From: Alphaproteobacteria bacterium
GTDB taxonomy: Bacteria; Pseudomonadota; Alphaproteobacteria; Rhodobacterales; Rhodobacteraceae
DNA length: 64,000 nucleotides
NCBI GenBank assembly: GCA_030148665.1
Contig: JASBSZ010000029.1
Span: 171,043 to 235,042 of the forward strand
Reading direction: 5' to 3'
The notes under the pieces were generated by a model. The model saw nothing but the letters and a program-made list of their open reading frames with translations, searched no databases and was not told the DNA's origin. The position numbers and the translations under genes are program-made. Below are positions 55,457 to 64,000 of the stretch, one piece after another (position 1 is the stretch's first letter; every line of letters starts with the position of its first letter).

Positions 55457-56155
55457 ATGATCCCCCGCGCCCTGATATTTGACGTTGACGGCACGCTGGC
55501 CGAAACCGAAGAGGCCCATCGTCTGGCTTTCAACGATACCTTTGCCGAATTCGGGCTTGATTGGCACTGGGGCCGCGACCTTTACCGCGAATTGCTGAAA
55601 ACCACCGGCGGCAAGGAACGGATGCGCGCCTATGCTGCCAACCACCTGCATATTGACCCGGCCGATATTCCGGTTGTCGAGATCCACAAGCGCAAGACCG
55701 CCCGCTATGGCGAACTGATCGCCCAGGGCAACGTGCCCCTGCGCCCCGGTATTTCCGAACTGCTGCATGATGCCTCGCATCACGGGGTGCGGCTGGCAGT
55801 TGCCACGACGACCAACCTGCCCAATGTCGATGGCCTGATCCGCGCAACCCTTGGCGTGCCCGCCGAAGAGCTGTTCGAGGTCGTCGCCGCCGGTGACATG
55901 GTCAGAAACAAGAAACCCGCGCCCGATGTCTATGAACTGGCGCTCAAGGGGCTGGGCCTGCCGGGTGCCGATTGTCTGGCGTTCGAGGATTCCCTCAACG
56001 GGCTGAATTCGGCGCAGGCGGCGGGTATCCCCTGCCTTGTCAGCCCCAGCGCCTATACCGACCGTGATGATTTCGGCGCTGCGGAATTCGTGATCGACAG
56101 TTTTGAACAGGTCAGCCGAATTGATAAACTGAACACACTGCTTGTTCCTGCGTGA
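55457..56155 (+). CDS. cbbY: CbbY, xylulose-1,5-bisphosphate phosphatase
   Basis: A 232-residue HAD-family phosphatase. Motif I is LIFDVDGTLAETEEAHRLAF, motif III/IV is KPAPDVYELALKGLG and FEDSLNGLNSA. CbbY of Rhodobacter sphaeroides degrades xylulose-1,5-bisphosphate, a misfire product that inhibits RuBisCO, and the TTGGKERM cap segment agrees with that group. It starts four bases after the cbbE stop. Confidence 0.92.
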   Translation: MIPRALIFDVDGTLAETEEAHRLAFNDTFAEFGLDWHWGRDLYRELLKTTGGKERMRAYAANHLHIDPADIPVVEIHKRKTARYGELIAQGNVPLRPGISELLHDASHHGVRLAVATTTNLPNVDGLIRATLGVPAEELFEVVAAGDMVRNKKPAPDVYELALKGLGLPGADCLAFEDSLNGLNSAQAAGIPCLVSPSAYTDRDDFGAAEFVIDSFEQVSRIDKLNTLLVPA

Positions 56156-56173
56156 CCCTGAAAGGAGAGCGAC

Positions 56174-56731
56174 ATGGCTGCCATTCCCCCGGTTTGCGAT
56201 TTTGGCTGGAAGGCCCCCGATTTCACCCTGCCCGGCACCGACGGCAAGGTTTATTCCCTGGATGACATCCGCGGCCCTAACGGCACGCTCATCATGTTCA
56301 TCTGCAACCACTGCCCCTATGTTCTGGCGGTGCTTGATCGCATCATCCGCGACGCGCGCGACCTGCAGGCACTGGGTATCGGCGTTGCGGCGATCAGTTC
56401 CAACGACGCGATCAGCTATCCGCAGGACAGTTTCGACAACATGAAGAAGATGGCCGAGGAACGCGGCTTTCCCTTCCCTTACCTTTATGACGAAAGCCAG
56501 GATGTGGCGCGCGCCTATGATGCGGTCTGCACCCCTGATTTCTTTGGCTTCAACGCTGCAGACGAGTTGCAATATCGCGGGCGTCTGGATGAATCCCGCA
56601 AAGAGGCCGCGGCCCCCGATGTGCGTCGCGACCTTTTCGAGGCGATGAAGCAGGTTGCGGAAACCGGCCGTGGCCCGGCGGATCAGATCCCCTCGATGGG
56701 ATGCTCGATAAAATGGAAGGACGCGCCATGA
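56174..56731 (+). CDS. thioredoxin-fold (AhpC/TSA-like) protein in the cbb operon
   Basis: A 185-residue protein resembling the thioredoxin/peroxiredoxin fold: APDFTLPGTDGKVYSLDDIR, then MFICNHCPYVLAVLDRI with a CNHC redox motif, and PYLYDESQDVARAYDAVCTP DFFG. The family is annotated as peroxiredoxin-like thioredoxin, common in alpha- and gammaproteobacteria. It lies between cbbY and cbbZ and overlaps cbbZ by ATGA, so it is part of the operon. A link to redox control or protection of cycle enzymes is only inference. Confidence 0.85.
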   Translation: MAAIPPVCDFGWKAPDFTLPGTDGKVYSLDDIRGPNGTLIMFICNHCPYVLAVLDRIIRDARDLQALGIGVAAISSNDAISYPQDSFDNMKKMAEERGFPFPYLYDESQDVARAYDAVCTPDFFGFNAADELQYRGRLDESRKEAAAPDVRRDLFEAMKQVAETGRGPADQIPSMGCSIKWKDAP

Positions 56732-57402
56732 AAAAGCCCGTCATATTCGACCTCGACGGCACGCTGGTGGATTCGGCGCCCGATATTCACGCGGCCACCA
56801 ACGCCTTGCTGCGGGCGATGGGCTATCAGCCGCTGTCATACGAGATCGTGCGCGGCTTTATCGGCAACGGCATCCCCAAGCTGGTCGAGCGCGTGATGCG
56901 GGCCAGTCATATCGAGTTCACGCCCCCCCGCCACCAGGCGCTGTGCGAGCAGTTCGAGGCCCTTTACGGCGAACGTCCGGCGGTCCGGTCCAGGTTGTAT
57001 CCGGGGGTGCGTGGCATGCTGGAAACCCTCAGGGCACAAGGGCGCAGCCTGGGCATCTGCACGAACAAGAGCCTTGGCCTGACGTTGCAGATCATCGAGG
57101 CACTGGAAATAGCCCCCCTGTTCGGTGCCGTGATTGGTGGCGACAGCCTGGATGTCAAGAAACCCGACCCGGCCCCCTATTTCGAGACGCTCCGCCAGAT
57201 CGGTGCCGATGCCGCGATCTACGTCGGGGATTCAGAAATTGACGCCGCAACCGCCAAGGCCGCCAAGGCCCCTTTTGCCCTGTTCACCGAAGGATATCGC
57301 AAGGCGGCAGTTGCCGCGATTCCCCATGATTTCGCGTTTTCCGATTACGAACGGCTAGTGCCCATGATCGAGGCGATGGAGCAGCAGGAAAGTGCTGCCT
57401 GA
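56728..57402 (+). CDS. cbbZ: phosphoglycolate phosphatase (CbbZ/Gph)
   Basis: A 224-residue HAD-family enzyme that hydrolyses 2-phosphoglycolate, the product of RuBisCO's oxygenase reaction. VIFDLDGTLVDSAPDIHAAT (nucleophile Asp9 region), GICTNKSLGL, KKPDPAPYFETL and YVGDSEIDAATAKAA are the four HAD motifs. Its place at the end of the cbb operon supports the function. The ATG overlaps the previous stop. A repeat element with a hairpin follows and may end the operon. Confidence 0.9.
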   Translation: MKKPVIFDLDGTLVDSAPDIHAATNALLRAMGYQPLSYEIVRGFIGNGIPKLVERVMRASHIEFTPPRHQALCEQFEALYGERPAVRSRLYPGVRGMLETLRAQGRSLGICTNKSLGLTLQIIEALEIAPLFGAVIGGDSLDVKKPDPAPYFETLRQIGADAAIYVGDSEIDAATAKAAKAPFALFTEGYRKAAVAAIPHDFAFSDYERLVPMIEAMEQQESAA

Positions 57403-57404
57403 TA

Positions 57405-57452
57405 TTCGGGGGCCAGCCCCCGAACCCCCGGCGTATTTTGGCAAAGAAGAAG
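57405..57452 (+). repeat. dispersed intergenic repeat, copy 2, with hairpin
   Basis: TTCGGGGG, loop CCAG and CCCCCGAA form an 8-bp hairpin, followed by CCCCCGGCGTATTTTGGC and AAAGAAGAAG. The second half matches copies at 5638 and 59041. The hairpin lies just after cbbZ and could terminate the operon. Confidence 0.6.
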
Positions 57453-57468
57453 ATCAGACTCCGAACAC

Positions 57469-58179
57469 CTATTGCGCGAAGGCGGGGTAGGGGTCGGCAA
57501 TCTCCTGTGCGATAGGGCCGCGCAGCAGGGTCAGCGTTGCGTCGTCGGGCAGCGGCGTCTCAATGATGTTGTTGGCAAGATCGAACGCAAAGCCGGTATT
57601 TTCACGGATTTCATCCAGTCTGTGGCCCGGATGGATCGAGGTCAGGACAAATCGTGCCTTTGCCCGGTCGAACATGAACACGCAGCGCCCCGTGACCAAC
57701 GCATAAGGCCCGCCGGGGCGGTAGATTTCAGGCGGGCTGGTGCCCGGCGCGCTGATGAAATCGACCTGATCGACCAGGGTGCGGCGGGTGTGTTCCTCGC
57801 GAAACAGGATCACGCGCGGCACCAGATAATACAGCATGGCCGAACCGAACGACCCCGACCAGCGCACATGGTGGCGGGGATAATCCCCGATGCCGACGAG
57901 GTTGATGTTGGCCTTCCCGTCGATCTGCCCGCCTGACAGAAAGAACGCCCCGATACGCCCCTGCGCCGCGCGGTCGAACAACTCGCCAGCGCCATCGTTG
58001 AGGGTTTGCAGGTTGCGGCTGTTCAGCACGGTGACCTGTGTCGTGCCGCCCGAGAGGCTGCGTTGCAGCAGCGCGGCCGAGCCGGGGATGGGCGACGAGA
58101 CGCCCACTGCAACATGCTCGATGCCCTCGAGCATGCGGGCAATGGTAAAGATCAGCAATTCCTGTGGTTTGCAGTTCAT
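57469..58179 (-). CDS. CoA-transferase beta subunit
   Basis: A 236-residue subunit resembling the B chain of family I CoA-transferases (glutaconate CoA-transferase-like). GVSSPIPGSAALLQRSLSGG and FFLSGGQIDGKANINLVG are conserved; the usual catalytic Glu motif (ENG or SENG) near the start of B chains is not obvious here, so transfer chemistry may differ or be lost. The start (58179) directly follows the alpha subunit stop. Substrate unknown. Confidence 0.8.
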   Translation of the reverse strand: MNCKPQELLIFTIARMLEGIEHVAVGVSSPIPGSAALLQRSLSGGTTQVTVLNSRNLQTLNDGAGELFDRAAQGRIGAFFLSGGQIDGKANINLVGIGDYPRHHVRWSGSFGSAMLYYLVPRVILFREEHTRRTLVDQVDFISAPGTSPPEIYRPGGPYALVTGRCVFMFDRAKARFVLTSIHPGHRLDEIRENTGFAFDLANNIIETPLPDDATLTLLRGPIAQEIADPYPAFAQ

Positions 58180-58992
58180 CTACCCGTTTTTCCCGTTCGC
58201 GGTGCGCGCTATCCAGCTGGCAAAATCATCGGCGTTTTTTGACGCCCGGGCATATCGTGCCAGTTCTGTATTGTCGGGCTCATGGCATCCTTGCAGGCCC
58301 AGCGGCCATGTGCCATGCGGGGCCTGCGCGATGGCCGTGACATATAGCGCCGGGATGGTTGCCGGCGCACGCAGCTCGTCCCACATCAGGTCGGCATCGG
58401 TGATTTCCTCGACCGTTACGAATGTCTGGCGGGCGGCATGTGCCATGGTCATCAGCTCGCGCATGGTGCCGATCCAGACATTGCCGTGCCGGTCGGCAAG
58501 TGGCGCGTGAAACAGTGCAATGTCAGGGGTGATTGCGGGCAGCAGGACGATCGGGTCCGGGCCATCGGACATGGGGTTGTCGATCACCCTGTAGTCGGGG
58601 CGGTATTTCAAAAGGTCCGATCCGATCAGCCCCCGCATGGGCATGAAGGGAATCCCTTTTTCGCCCGCCTGCAGCCCTGAAACCAGCGCGGGGCAGGTGC
58701 TGTCGCGCAGGGTGATGCTGCCTGCCTTGACCGCCTCGACAAAACGCCCCGCCTGGCCGTGTTCGTCCAGCGTCACGCCTGCACATTCCATGACGGCAAC
58801 GCAACCCGCGCCGATCAGCATGTCGGCCTGTATGCCGCTGGTCGGGATGGCGACCAGATGCAGATTGCGTGCCTTGCGACCGATCAGGGCGCGTGTCGCG
58901 GCCAGCGCGACCCCGCTGCGCGACGGTGGTATCGCCACCTTGGCGCCATCGGGTATCCGGTTGGCAAGTTCCTTGACGGAAATCTCGGGCAT
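58180..58992 (-). CDS. CoA-transferase alpha subunit
   Basis: A 270-residue family I CoA-transferase A chain: ELANRIPDGAKVAIPPSRSG near the start, LVAIPTSGIQADMLIGAGCV, and the later FHAPLADRHGNVWIGTMREL typical of GctA-like proteins. It pairs with the beta gene, which begins immediately after its TAG stop. Such alpha/beta pairs occur in acyl-CoA and sterol-ring degradation; no other degradation gene is near, so the substrate stays open. Confidence 0.83.
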   Translation of the reverse strand: MPEISVKELANRIPDGAKVAIPPSRSGVALAATRALIGRKARNLHLVAIPTSGIQADMLIGAGCVAVMECAGVTLDEHGQAGRFVEAVKAGSITLRDSTCPALVSGLQAGEKGIPFMPMRGLIGSDLLKYRPDYRVIDNPMSDGPDPIVLLPAITPDIALFHAPLADRHGNVWIGTMRELMTMAHAARQTFVTVEEITDADLMWDELRAPATIPALYVTAIAQAPHGTWPLGLQGCHEPDNTELARYARASKNADDFASWIARTANGKNG

Positions 58993-59040
58993 TCATTTCC
59001 TCCGGCCGAAACTATCTGTCAGCCGGGGAAAAATGCCAAG

Positions 59041-59064
59041 GGCTTCTTCTTTGCAGAAATACTC
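59041..59064 (-). repeat. dispersed intergenic repeat, copy 3
   Basis: On the minus strand GAGTATTTCTGCAAAGAAG then AAGCC, matching copies at 5638 and 57431. It lies between the cobalamin adenosyltransferase and CoA-transferase genes, both on the minus strand, about 50 bases before the alpha-subunit start. Confidence 0.55.
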
Positions 59065-59094
59065 AGGTGCTGCGGTTGAAACCAGGGCTACCGC

Positions 59095-59667
59095 TTATCG
59101 GTTCGCACCGGGCACCCACAGAACATCGTTTTTTCCGTTGTCATTGGCCGCCCTGGCCGCGACAAAGAACCAGTCGCTGAGGCGGTTGAGATATTTCATG
59201 GCTGCCGGGTTTACCTGTTCGGTGCGGGCCAGCTCGACCGTGTGTCGCTCGGCTCGGCGTGCGATTGTACGGCACATGTGCAGCTGGGCCGCAAGGGCCG
59301 CGCCGCCCGGCAGGACAAAGCTGCGCAAGGGCGGGATGTTCGCATTCATCGAATCGATCTCGGATTCGAGCCTCGAGACCTGCTCGGGGCTGATCCGCAA
59401 GGGGGGGTATTCTGCCGCTGCATCCCCATCGGACTCCGGGCGCGCAAGATCGGCGCCAAGGTCGAACAGGTCGTTCTGGATGCGGGCAAGGCCGGCATCC
59501 ATTTCGCCCTGGGCCGACAGCCGCGCCAACCCGACGGCGGCATTGGTTTCGTCCACGGTGCCATAGGCCCTGACACGAGCCGTGTCCTTGGCCACCCGAC
59601 TGCCATCGCCCAGTGCGGTCTCTCCCTTGTCGCCGGTGCGCGTATAGATGCGGTTGAGGACGACCAT
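59095..59667 (-). CDS. ATP:cob(I)alamin adenosyltransferase (PduO type)
   Basis: A 190-residue enzyme that makes adenosylcobalamin. The N-terminal RIYTRTGDKGETALGDGSRV is the ATP-binding signature of the PduO/MMAB family, and CRTIARRAERHTVELA and YLNRLSDWFFVAAR are the later conserved helices (trimer active site). It starts 3 bases after the stop of the HIG1-type gene, so the two are coupled. This type often supplies methylmalonyl-CoA mutase. Confidence 0.94.
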   Translation of the reverse strand: MVVLNRIYTRTGDKGETALGDGSRVAKDTARVRAYGTVDETNAAVGLARLSAQGEMDAGLARIQNDLFDLGADLARPESDGDAAAEYPPLRISPEQVSRLESEIDSMNANIPPLRSFVLPGGAALAAQLHMCRTIARRAERHTVELARTEQVNPAAMKYLNRLSDWFFVAARAANDNGKNDVLWVPGANR

Positions 59668-59670
59668 CTT

Positions 59671-59877
59671 CTATCCCCCTTGTCTGCGGATCAGGACGAA
59701 CAGCAGGATCAGTGCGATGGCCACTGCTTGTGCAATGACGCGCGCGCGCATGATCCTGTTGCCGTATTTCCGGTTGAAGGCGCCACCCTTGAGAAAGGTT
59801 CCAAGTCCGAAGAACAGTACCAGCATGACCAGAAGAACGGCCCCGATCGCCAGCAGAAAGAGTGGATCATTGGCCAT
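59671..59877 (-). CDS. twin-transmembrane HIG1-type small protein
   Basis: A 68-residue membrane protein with two helices (about residues 6-28 and 45-63) joined by a basic loop, KGGAFNRKYGNRIMRARVIA, matching the HIG1 domain pattern. Relatives help organise cytochrome oxidase supercomplexes in mitochondria; bacterial members are less studied. It precedes the adenosyltransferase gene on the minus strand. Confidence 0.82.
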   Translation of the reverse strand: MANDPLFLLAIGAVLLVMLVLFFGLGTFLKGGAFNRKYGNRIMRARVIAQAVAIALILLFVLIRRQGG

Positions 59878-59927
59878 GACAGCCTCCCTTGAAATCCCCC
59901 GGCTTGCCCCGGGGAGGCATCGTGTTT

Positions 59928-60761
59928 TCAGTCACCCGACAGGATCATGTCTGACAGGCGCGTTGGCAAGAGGCGCCGGATCAGATTGGCGACATATGTT
60001 GGCGTGGTGACAAAGTAACGCGGATGTGGGCGCGGGGATTCCAGCGCATGGACAAGTTTTCGCGTTACCGCCGAAGGGGGGAGTTCAAATCGATCTTTCT
60101 GACCGCTTTCGTCATACAGTCGTTTCAGCAACCTGTTGCGATAGAGATCGGCCAGCGCCGATTCTTCCCACCTGATCCAGCGCTCGAACTGTTTGCGTGC
60201 ATTGCGGCGAAAATCGGTGGCGATGGGGCCGGGTTCGATCAGCGCGACGTGAATTCCGGTGTCGCGCAGCTCCATCCGCATGACATCGCTCAGCCCTTCT
60301 AGTGCGTATTTCGTGGCCACATATGCCCCGCGCCATTGCATCGGGATGAAACCCAGAACCGATGAACACTGAACGATTCGCCCGTGCCCTTGCTGGCGCA
60401 TGACCGGAATCAGGCGGTTGGTCAGATCCTGCCAGCCGAAAAGATTGGCCTCGAATATCGCGCGCAGGGCGTTGCGCGACAGATCCTCCACTGCACCGGG
60501 GATGGCATAGGCCCCGTTGTTGAACAGCGCATCCAGTGTGCCGCCCGTGCGTTCCAGAACCTCGTCTGCCGCCGCGGCGATCGAGGTTTCGTCCTCGTAA
60601 TCCAGCCGCAGGCTTTCCAGCCCCTCGCCACGCAGGCGCTTGCAATCGGCCTCCTGCCGGCATGTGGCAAAGACCCGCCAGCCGCGCCCGACAAGCGCAT
60701 GCGCGGCGTCATATCCGATGCCCGATGAACAGCCGGTAATCAGGATGGTTTTCTGCGTCAC
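59928..60761 (-). CDS. short-chain dehydrogenase/reductase
   Basis: A 277-residue classical SDR: the nucleotide-binding TGCSSGIGYDAA (residues 9-20), NNGAYA (about 90), and the catalytic Ser (VQCSSVLGF) and YVATK pair (about 155). The C-terminal extension (residues 230-277) ends in a positively charged, partly hydrophobic segment. The substrate cannot be inferred. A CCCCGG/CCGGGG hairpin lies just downstream at 59897. Divergent from parC with a 109-base gap. Confidence 0.88.
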   Translation of the reverse strand: MTQKTILITGCSSGIGYDAAHALVGRGWRVFATCRQEADCKRLRGEGLESLRLDYEDETSIAAAADEVLERTGGTLDALFNNGAYAIPGAVEDLSRNALRAIFEANLFGWQDLTNRLIPVMRQQGHGRIVQCSSVLGFIPMQWRGAYVATKYALEGLSDVMRMELRDTGIHVALIEPGPIATDFRRNARKQFERWIRWEESALADLYRNRLLKRLYDESGQKDRFELPPSAVTRKLVHALESPRPHPRYFVTTPTYVANLIRRLLPTRLSDMILSGD

Positions 60762-60870
60762 CTGTATCTTCCCGTGTTTTCGGCGTTTCTAGCGGCCGGA
60801 AGGCAGGGGCACAACCTGTACTCGGCAATTCCCGCTGGACCGGAATCTGCGCACATATTACACCGCACGC

Positions 60871-63111
60871 ATGGCTGATACAGATGACACCGACATCCCC
60901 ACCGGCGGGACTACCGTTTCCGAGCCCCTGCGCCGCGCCATTGGCGAGCGCTATCTGCAATATGCGCTGTCTACCATCATGCACCGGGCGCTGCCCGATG
61001 CGCGCGACGGGCTGAAACCCGTGCACCGGCGCATCCTGTACGCCATGCGCGAGCTGAAACTTTCGTCGACCGGCGCCTTTCGCAAATCGGCCAAGATCAG
61101 CGGCGATGTCATGGGCAATTATCACCCCCATGGCGATCAGGCGATCTATGATGCGCTGGCGCGGCTGGCGCAGGATTTCAACGTCCGCTACCCGCTGGTG
61201 GACGGGCAGGGCAATTTCGGCAATATCGACGGCGACAACCCTGCCGCCGCGCGCTATACCGAGGCCCGCCTGACCGCCGCGGCCGAGGCCCTGATGGAGG
61301 GGCTTGCCGAAAACGCCGTCGATTTCCGCGACAATTACGACGGCTCCCTGCAAGAGCCCGTGGTTCTGCCGGCGGCGTTTCCGAACCTCTTGGCCAATGG
61401 CGCCAGCGGCATCGCCGTGGGCATGGCAACCAACATTCCACCCCATAATCTGGCCGAGCTGATCGACGCCTGCCTGCATCTGATCAAGGCGCCCAACGCG
61501 CGCGACGAAACTCTGCTGGAACATGTCCCCGGACCCGATTTCCCCACCGGCGGCGTGATTGTCGAGCCGCGCGAAAACATTCTGAAGGCCTATCGCACCG
61601 GGCGCGGCTCGATCCGCCTGCGGGCGCGCTGGCACAAAGAGGATCTGTCCCGCGGCCAGTGGCAGATCGTGGTGACGGAGATCCCCTATCAGGTGCAGAA
61701 ATCGCGCCTGATCGAAAAGATCGCCGATCTGATCCAGCAGAAAAAGATTCCGATCCTTGCCGACATCCGTGACGAAAGCGCCGAAGATGTGCGCCTGATT
61801 CTGGAGCCCCGGGCAAAGACCGTCGATCCCACCGTGTTGATGGAAACGCTGTTCCGGCTGTGCGATCTGGAAATCCGCTTTTCCATGAACATGAACGTGC
61901 TGATTGACGGGCTGACGCCCAAGGTCTGTTCGCTCAGGGAAATCCTGCGCGCCTTTCTCGATCACCGGCGCGAGGTCTTGCTGCGGCGCTCGCGTCACCG
62001 GCTGGAAAAGATCGACCATCGGCTGGAGATATTGGAAGGCTACATCACCGCCTTTCTCAACCTCGACCGCGTGATCGAGATCATCCGCACCGAGGACGAG
62101 CCCAAGCCGGTGATGATCGCCGAATTCGACCTGACCGAAATGCAGGCCGAGGCAATCCTGAACATGCGCCTGCGGTCCCTGCGCAAGCTCGAGGAAATGG
62201 AGCTGCGGCGCGAGCGCGACGAATTGCTGATTGAGCGCGCCGAGCTTGAGGATCTGCTGGCCGACGAAGGCCTGCAATGGAAACGCATCGCTGAACAGCT
62301 GCGCGAGACCCGCAGGAAGTTCGGCCCCGATAGCCCCGGCGGCGCGCGGCGCACCGAACTGACGGAGGCCCCCGAATTCGAGGATGTGCCCCTAGAGGCC
62401 ATGATCGAGAAAGAACCCGTCACCGTTGTCTGTTCGCGCATGGGCTGGATTCGCGCGATGAAGGGGCATATCGCGCTGGACAGTGCGCTCAAGTTCAAGG
62501 ATGGCGACGAGGGGCGGTTCATCCTGCATGCCCAGACCACCGACAAGCTGATCCTGTTCGGCTCCAACGGGCGGTTCTATACAATTTCAGTGGCATCACT
62601 GCCCGGCGGGCGCGGCATGGGCGAACCCGTGCGCCTGATGATCGATCTGCCCAACGAGGCCGAGATTGTCGATCTGTTCCTGCATGTGCCGGGGCGCAGG
62701 CTGCTGGTCGCCTCAAGCGCGGGCGACGGTTTTGTCGTGGCCGAGGATGACGTCATCGCCCAGACACGCGGTGGCAAGCAGGTGCTGAATCTCAAGCCCG
62801 GTGTGCGGGCGCTGGGCTGCAAGCCGATCAATGGCGATCACGTCGCCTGTGTCGGCGAAAACCGCAAGGTTCTGGTCTTTCCGCTGGACGAGCTGCCCCA
62901 GATGGTGCGGGGCAAGGGGGTGCGCCTGCAACGCTACAAGGATGGCGGATTGTCCGATTTCACCACCTTCGATCCTGCCGACGGGTTGTGCTGGAAAGAT
63001 CCGGCCGGGCGCACCCGCACCCAGGCCGATCTGGGTGAATGGCTGGGCAAGCGGGCGACCGCCGGACGCATGGCGCCGCGCGGGTTTCCGCGCAACAACC
63101 GCTTTACCTGA
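60871..63111 (+). CDS. parC: DNA topoisomerase IV subunit A
   Basis: A 746-residue type IIA topoisomerase subunit that unlinks daughter chromosomes. The breakage-reunion domain has [45 protein letters not shown] and the active Tyr in [10 protein letters not shown] (about residue 128). The coiled coil follows, and the C-terminal beta-pinwheel (about 480-746) is shorter and lacks a GyrA-box of the QRRGGKG type, so ParC rather than GyrA. Length fits alphaproteobacterial ParC. Start ATG at 60871 gives [13 protein letters not shown]. Confidence 0.94.
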   Translation: MADTDDTDIPTGGTTVSEPLRRAIGERYLQYALSTIMHRALPDARDGLKPVHRRILYAMRELKLSSTGAFRKSAKISGDVMGNYHPHGDQAIYDALARLAQDFNVRYPLVDGQGNFGNIDGDNPAAARYTEARLTAAAEALMEGLAENAVDFRDNYDGSLQEPVVLPAAFPNLLANGASGIAVGMATNIPPHNLAELIDACLHLIKAPNARDETLLEHVPGPDFPTGGVIVEPRENILKAYRTGRGSIRLRARWHKEDLSRGQWQIVVTEIPYQVQKSRLIEKIADLIQQKKIPILADIRDESAEDVRLILEPRAKTVDPTVLMETLFRLCDLEIRFSMNMNVLIDGLTPKVCSLREILRAFLDHRREVLLRRSRHRLEKIDHRLEILEGYITAFLNLDRVIEIIRTEDEPKPVMIAEFDLTEMQAEAILNMRLRSLRKLEEMELRRERDELLIERAELEDLLADEGLQWKRIAEQLRETRRKFGPDSPGGARRTELTEAPEFEDVPLEAMIEKEPVTVVCSRMGWIRAMKGHIALDSALKFKDGDEGRFILHAQTTDKLILFGSNGRFYTISVASLPGGRGMGEPVRLMIDLPNEAEIVDLFLHVPGRRLLVASSAGDGFVVAEDDVIAQTRGGKQVLNLKPGVRALGCKPINGDHVACVGENRKVLVFPLDELPQMVRGKGVRLQRYKDGGLSDFTTFDPADGLCWKDPAGRTRTQADLGEWLGKRATAGRMAPRGFPRNNRFT

Positions 63112-63186
63112 GGTGGGGTGCTGTTGCGACACGGGCATGTCATGGGTTAAACCCTGTCGGGTGCGCCCCTTGCAGGAGATATTCGG

Positions 63187-63777
63187 ATGACGCGGCTGAC
63201 ACGTTCTCGCAGGCCCCTCAGGGCGGCTCTTGCCGGAATTCTGGTTCTGGGGCTGGCCGCCTGCAGCGCACCCGCTCCGGCGCCCGAATCGATTGCGCCG
63301 CCGGCCCCGATCGGTGACTTCAAGCTGGGCTATGCGATTGTCGTGGCCAAGGATGCCCAGAAGGGGCCGCTTTCGCGCACCGCAACGCCAGACGAGCTGG
63401 CCGCAGCCATGAAATCGGAACTTGAGCGCGTCTTTCGGCCCATCGAGGGCAGCCGCTTCTACCATATCGCGGTGACGATTGACGCCTATGTTCTGGCCCT
63501 GCCGGGAATTCCCATCGTGGCCTCGCCGAAATCGGCGTTGATCTTTACGGTGCGAATCTGGGACGATGCCCGCCAGAAGCAGCTGTTCGAGGAGCCCAAG
63601 CAGTTTACCGTGATCGAAAAATTCACGCCGAGGTCGATTTTCGGGTCCGGCCTGACCCTGACCAGGCAGCAGCAGCTTGCCGAACTGGCGCGATCCGGCG
63701 TGAAGCAGATCGAAAGCTGGATGCGCAAGAACGAGTCGCTGTTCCGTGATCCCGACAAGGACGCAACAGACTCTTGA
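63187..63777 (+). CDS. putative lipoprotein of unknown function, 196 aa
   Basis: A 196-residue protein with a basic N-terminus and a lipoprotein signal, ILVLGLAACSAPAP, with Cys27 in the LAAC lipobox. The mature part is a mixed alpha/beta domain (SELERVFRPIEGSRFYHIAV, ALIFTVRIWDDARQKQLFEE) like outer-membrane lipoproteins of the DUF4410/DUF3313 look. I do not assign a function. AGGAGAT precedes the ATG. A GGCCCC/GGGGCC hairpin lies after it at 63820-63836. Confidence 0.75.
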   Translation: MTRLTRSRRPLRAALAGILVLGLAACSAPAPAPESIAPPAPIGDFKLGYAIVVAKDAQKGPLSRTATPDELAAAMKSELERVFRPIEGSRFYHIAVTIDAYVLALPGIPIVASPKSALIFTVRIWDDARQKQLFEEPKQFTVIEKFTPRSIFGSGLTLTRQQQLAELARSGVKQIESWMRKNESLFRDPDKDATDS

Positions 63778-63819
63778 TTTTTCCTGTCAGGCCGTCTAGG
63801 CAGCGCGCGTTATCAATCT

Positions 63820-63836
63820 GGCCCCGTTTCGGGGCC
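63820..63836 (+). terminator. hairpin between the lipoprotein gene and tuf
   Basis: GGCCCC, loop GTTTC and GGGGCC form a 6-bp stem without a U-tract, 24 bases before the tuf start. It could be a terminator remnant or a leader structure of tuf. Confidence 0.3.
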
Positions 63837-63859
63837 CCTTGGATGAGGCGCCCGGGAAA

Positions 63860-64000
63860 ATGGCAAAGGAAAAGTTTGAACGCACGAAACCGCATGTGAA
63901 CATTGGCACGATTGGCCATGTTGACCACGGCAAGACGACGCTGACGGCGGCGATCACGAAGTTTTTCGGCAACTTCAAGGCGTATGACGAGATTGACGGT
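63860..64000 (+). CDS. tuf: elongation factor Tu, 5' end
   Basis: The first 47 residues of EF-Tu, cut by the window edge. The P-loop [14 protein letters not shown] (G1, residues 18-31) preceded by [13 protein letters not shown] is nearly invariant in alphaproteobacterial EF-Tu. It delivers aminoacyl-tRNA to the ribosome as a GTPase. CCCGGG upstream is the only weak ribosome-binding stretch. Alphaproteobacteria often carry two tuf copies. Confidence 0.95.
   Translation, partial: MAKEKFERTKPHVNIGTIGHVDHGKTTLTAAITKFFGNFKAYDEIDG

Overview
The window is GC-rich alphaproteobacterial DNA. Gene content and protein style (CcrM methyltransferase, dapD/dapE, RNase R, ZapE, a Hint-domain protein, UMF1-type transporter) point to the Rhodobacteraceae. 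About 70 genes are packed with short gaps; no gap exceeds 300 bases. I saw no transposase, phage gene or CRISPR array. One tRNA gene, tRNA-Arg(CCT), is present, and the right edge cuts an EF-Tu gene.

Layout. 1-20 kb is housekeeping: a thioesterase, a transporter, a murein endopeptidase, lysine/peptidoglycan precursor genes (dapD, dapE), a type 1 copper protein behind an FNR-like palindrome, a lytic transglycosylase, rnr, zapE, pncA-pncB, a kinase plus class III PLP enzyme pair, ccrM and rnhB. 20-24.5 kb holds small secreted proteins, a membrane protein with an OmpR-like C-terminal domain, an APH-like protein and a Hint-domain protein. 24.6-43.6 kb is a sulfur-oxidation island. cysG, two small ORFs and a TauD-like dioxygenase diverge from a complete reverse dissimilatory sulfite reductase cluster, dsrABEFHCMKLJOP, then a TrpD2-like gene, then dsrN. 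It is followed by tusA and dsrE2 on the minus strand, an ArsR-family regulator with a SqrR/BigR-like cysteine pair, and a YeeE-type transporter. 43.7-57.4 kb holds an Mrp ATPase, then cbbR diverging from a Calvin-cycle operon: cbbF, P, T, gap, pgk, cbbA, cbbM (form II RuBisCO), cbbE, cbbY, a thioredoxin-fold protein and cbbZ. 57.5-64 kb is again general metabolism: a CoA-transferase pair, cobalamin adenosyltransferase, HIG1-type protein, SDR, parC, a lipoprotein and tuf.

How it fits together. The island encodes oxidation of sulfane sulfur (TusA/DsrE2 to DsrEFH to DsrC to DsrAB, with the DsrMKJOP membrane complex and DsrL handling electrons), supply of siroheme (CysG) and its amidation (DsrN). 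CO2 fixation lies next to it, so a sulfur-driven autotroph or mixotroph is implied. No photosynthesis gene is in the window.

The points most worth checking are these. (1) A shared motif, ATTA-N8-GAAT, lies inside the putative dsr promoter and over the -10 of the putative dsrE2-tusA promoter; it resembles SqrR-type operators and suggests the island's ArsR regulator controls both. (2) cbbE carries an in-frame amber codon in an otherwise intact reading frame. (3) A TrpD2-like gene lies inside the dsr operon, and a TauD-like/small-ORF/cysG unit shares its promoter region.
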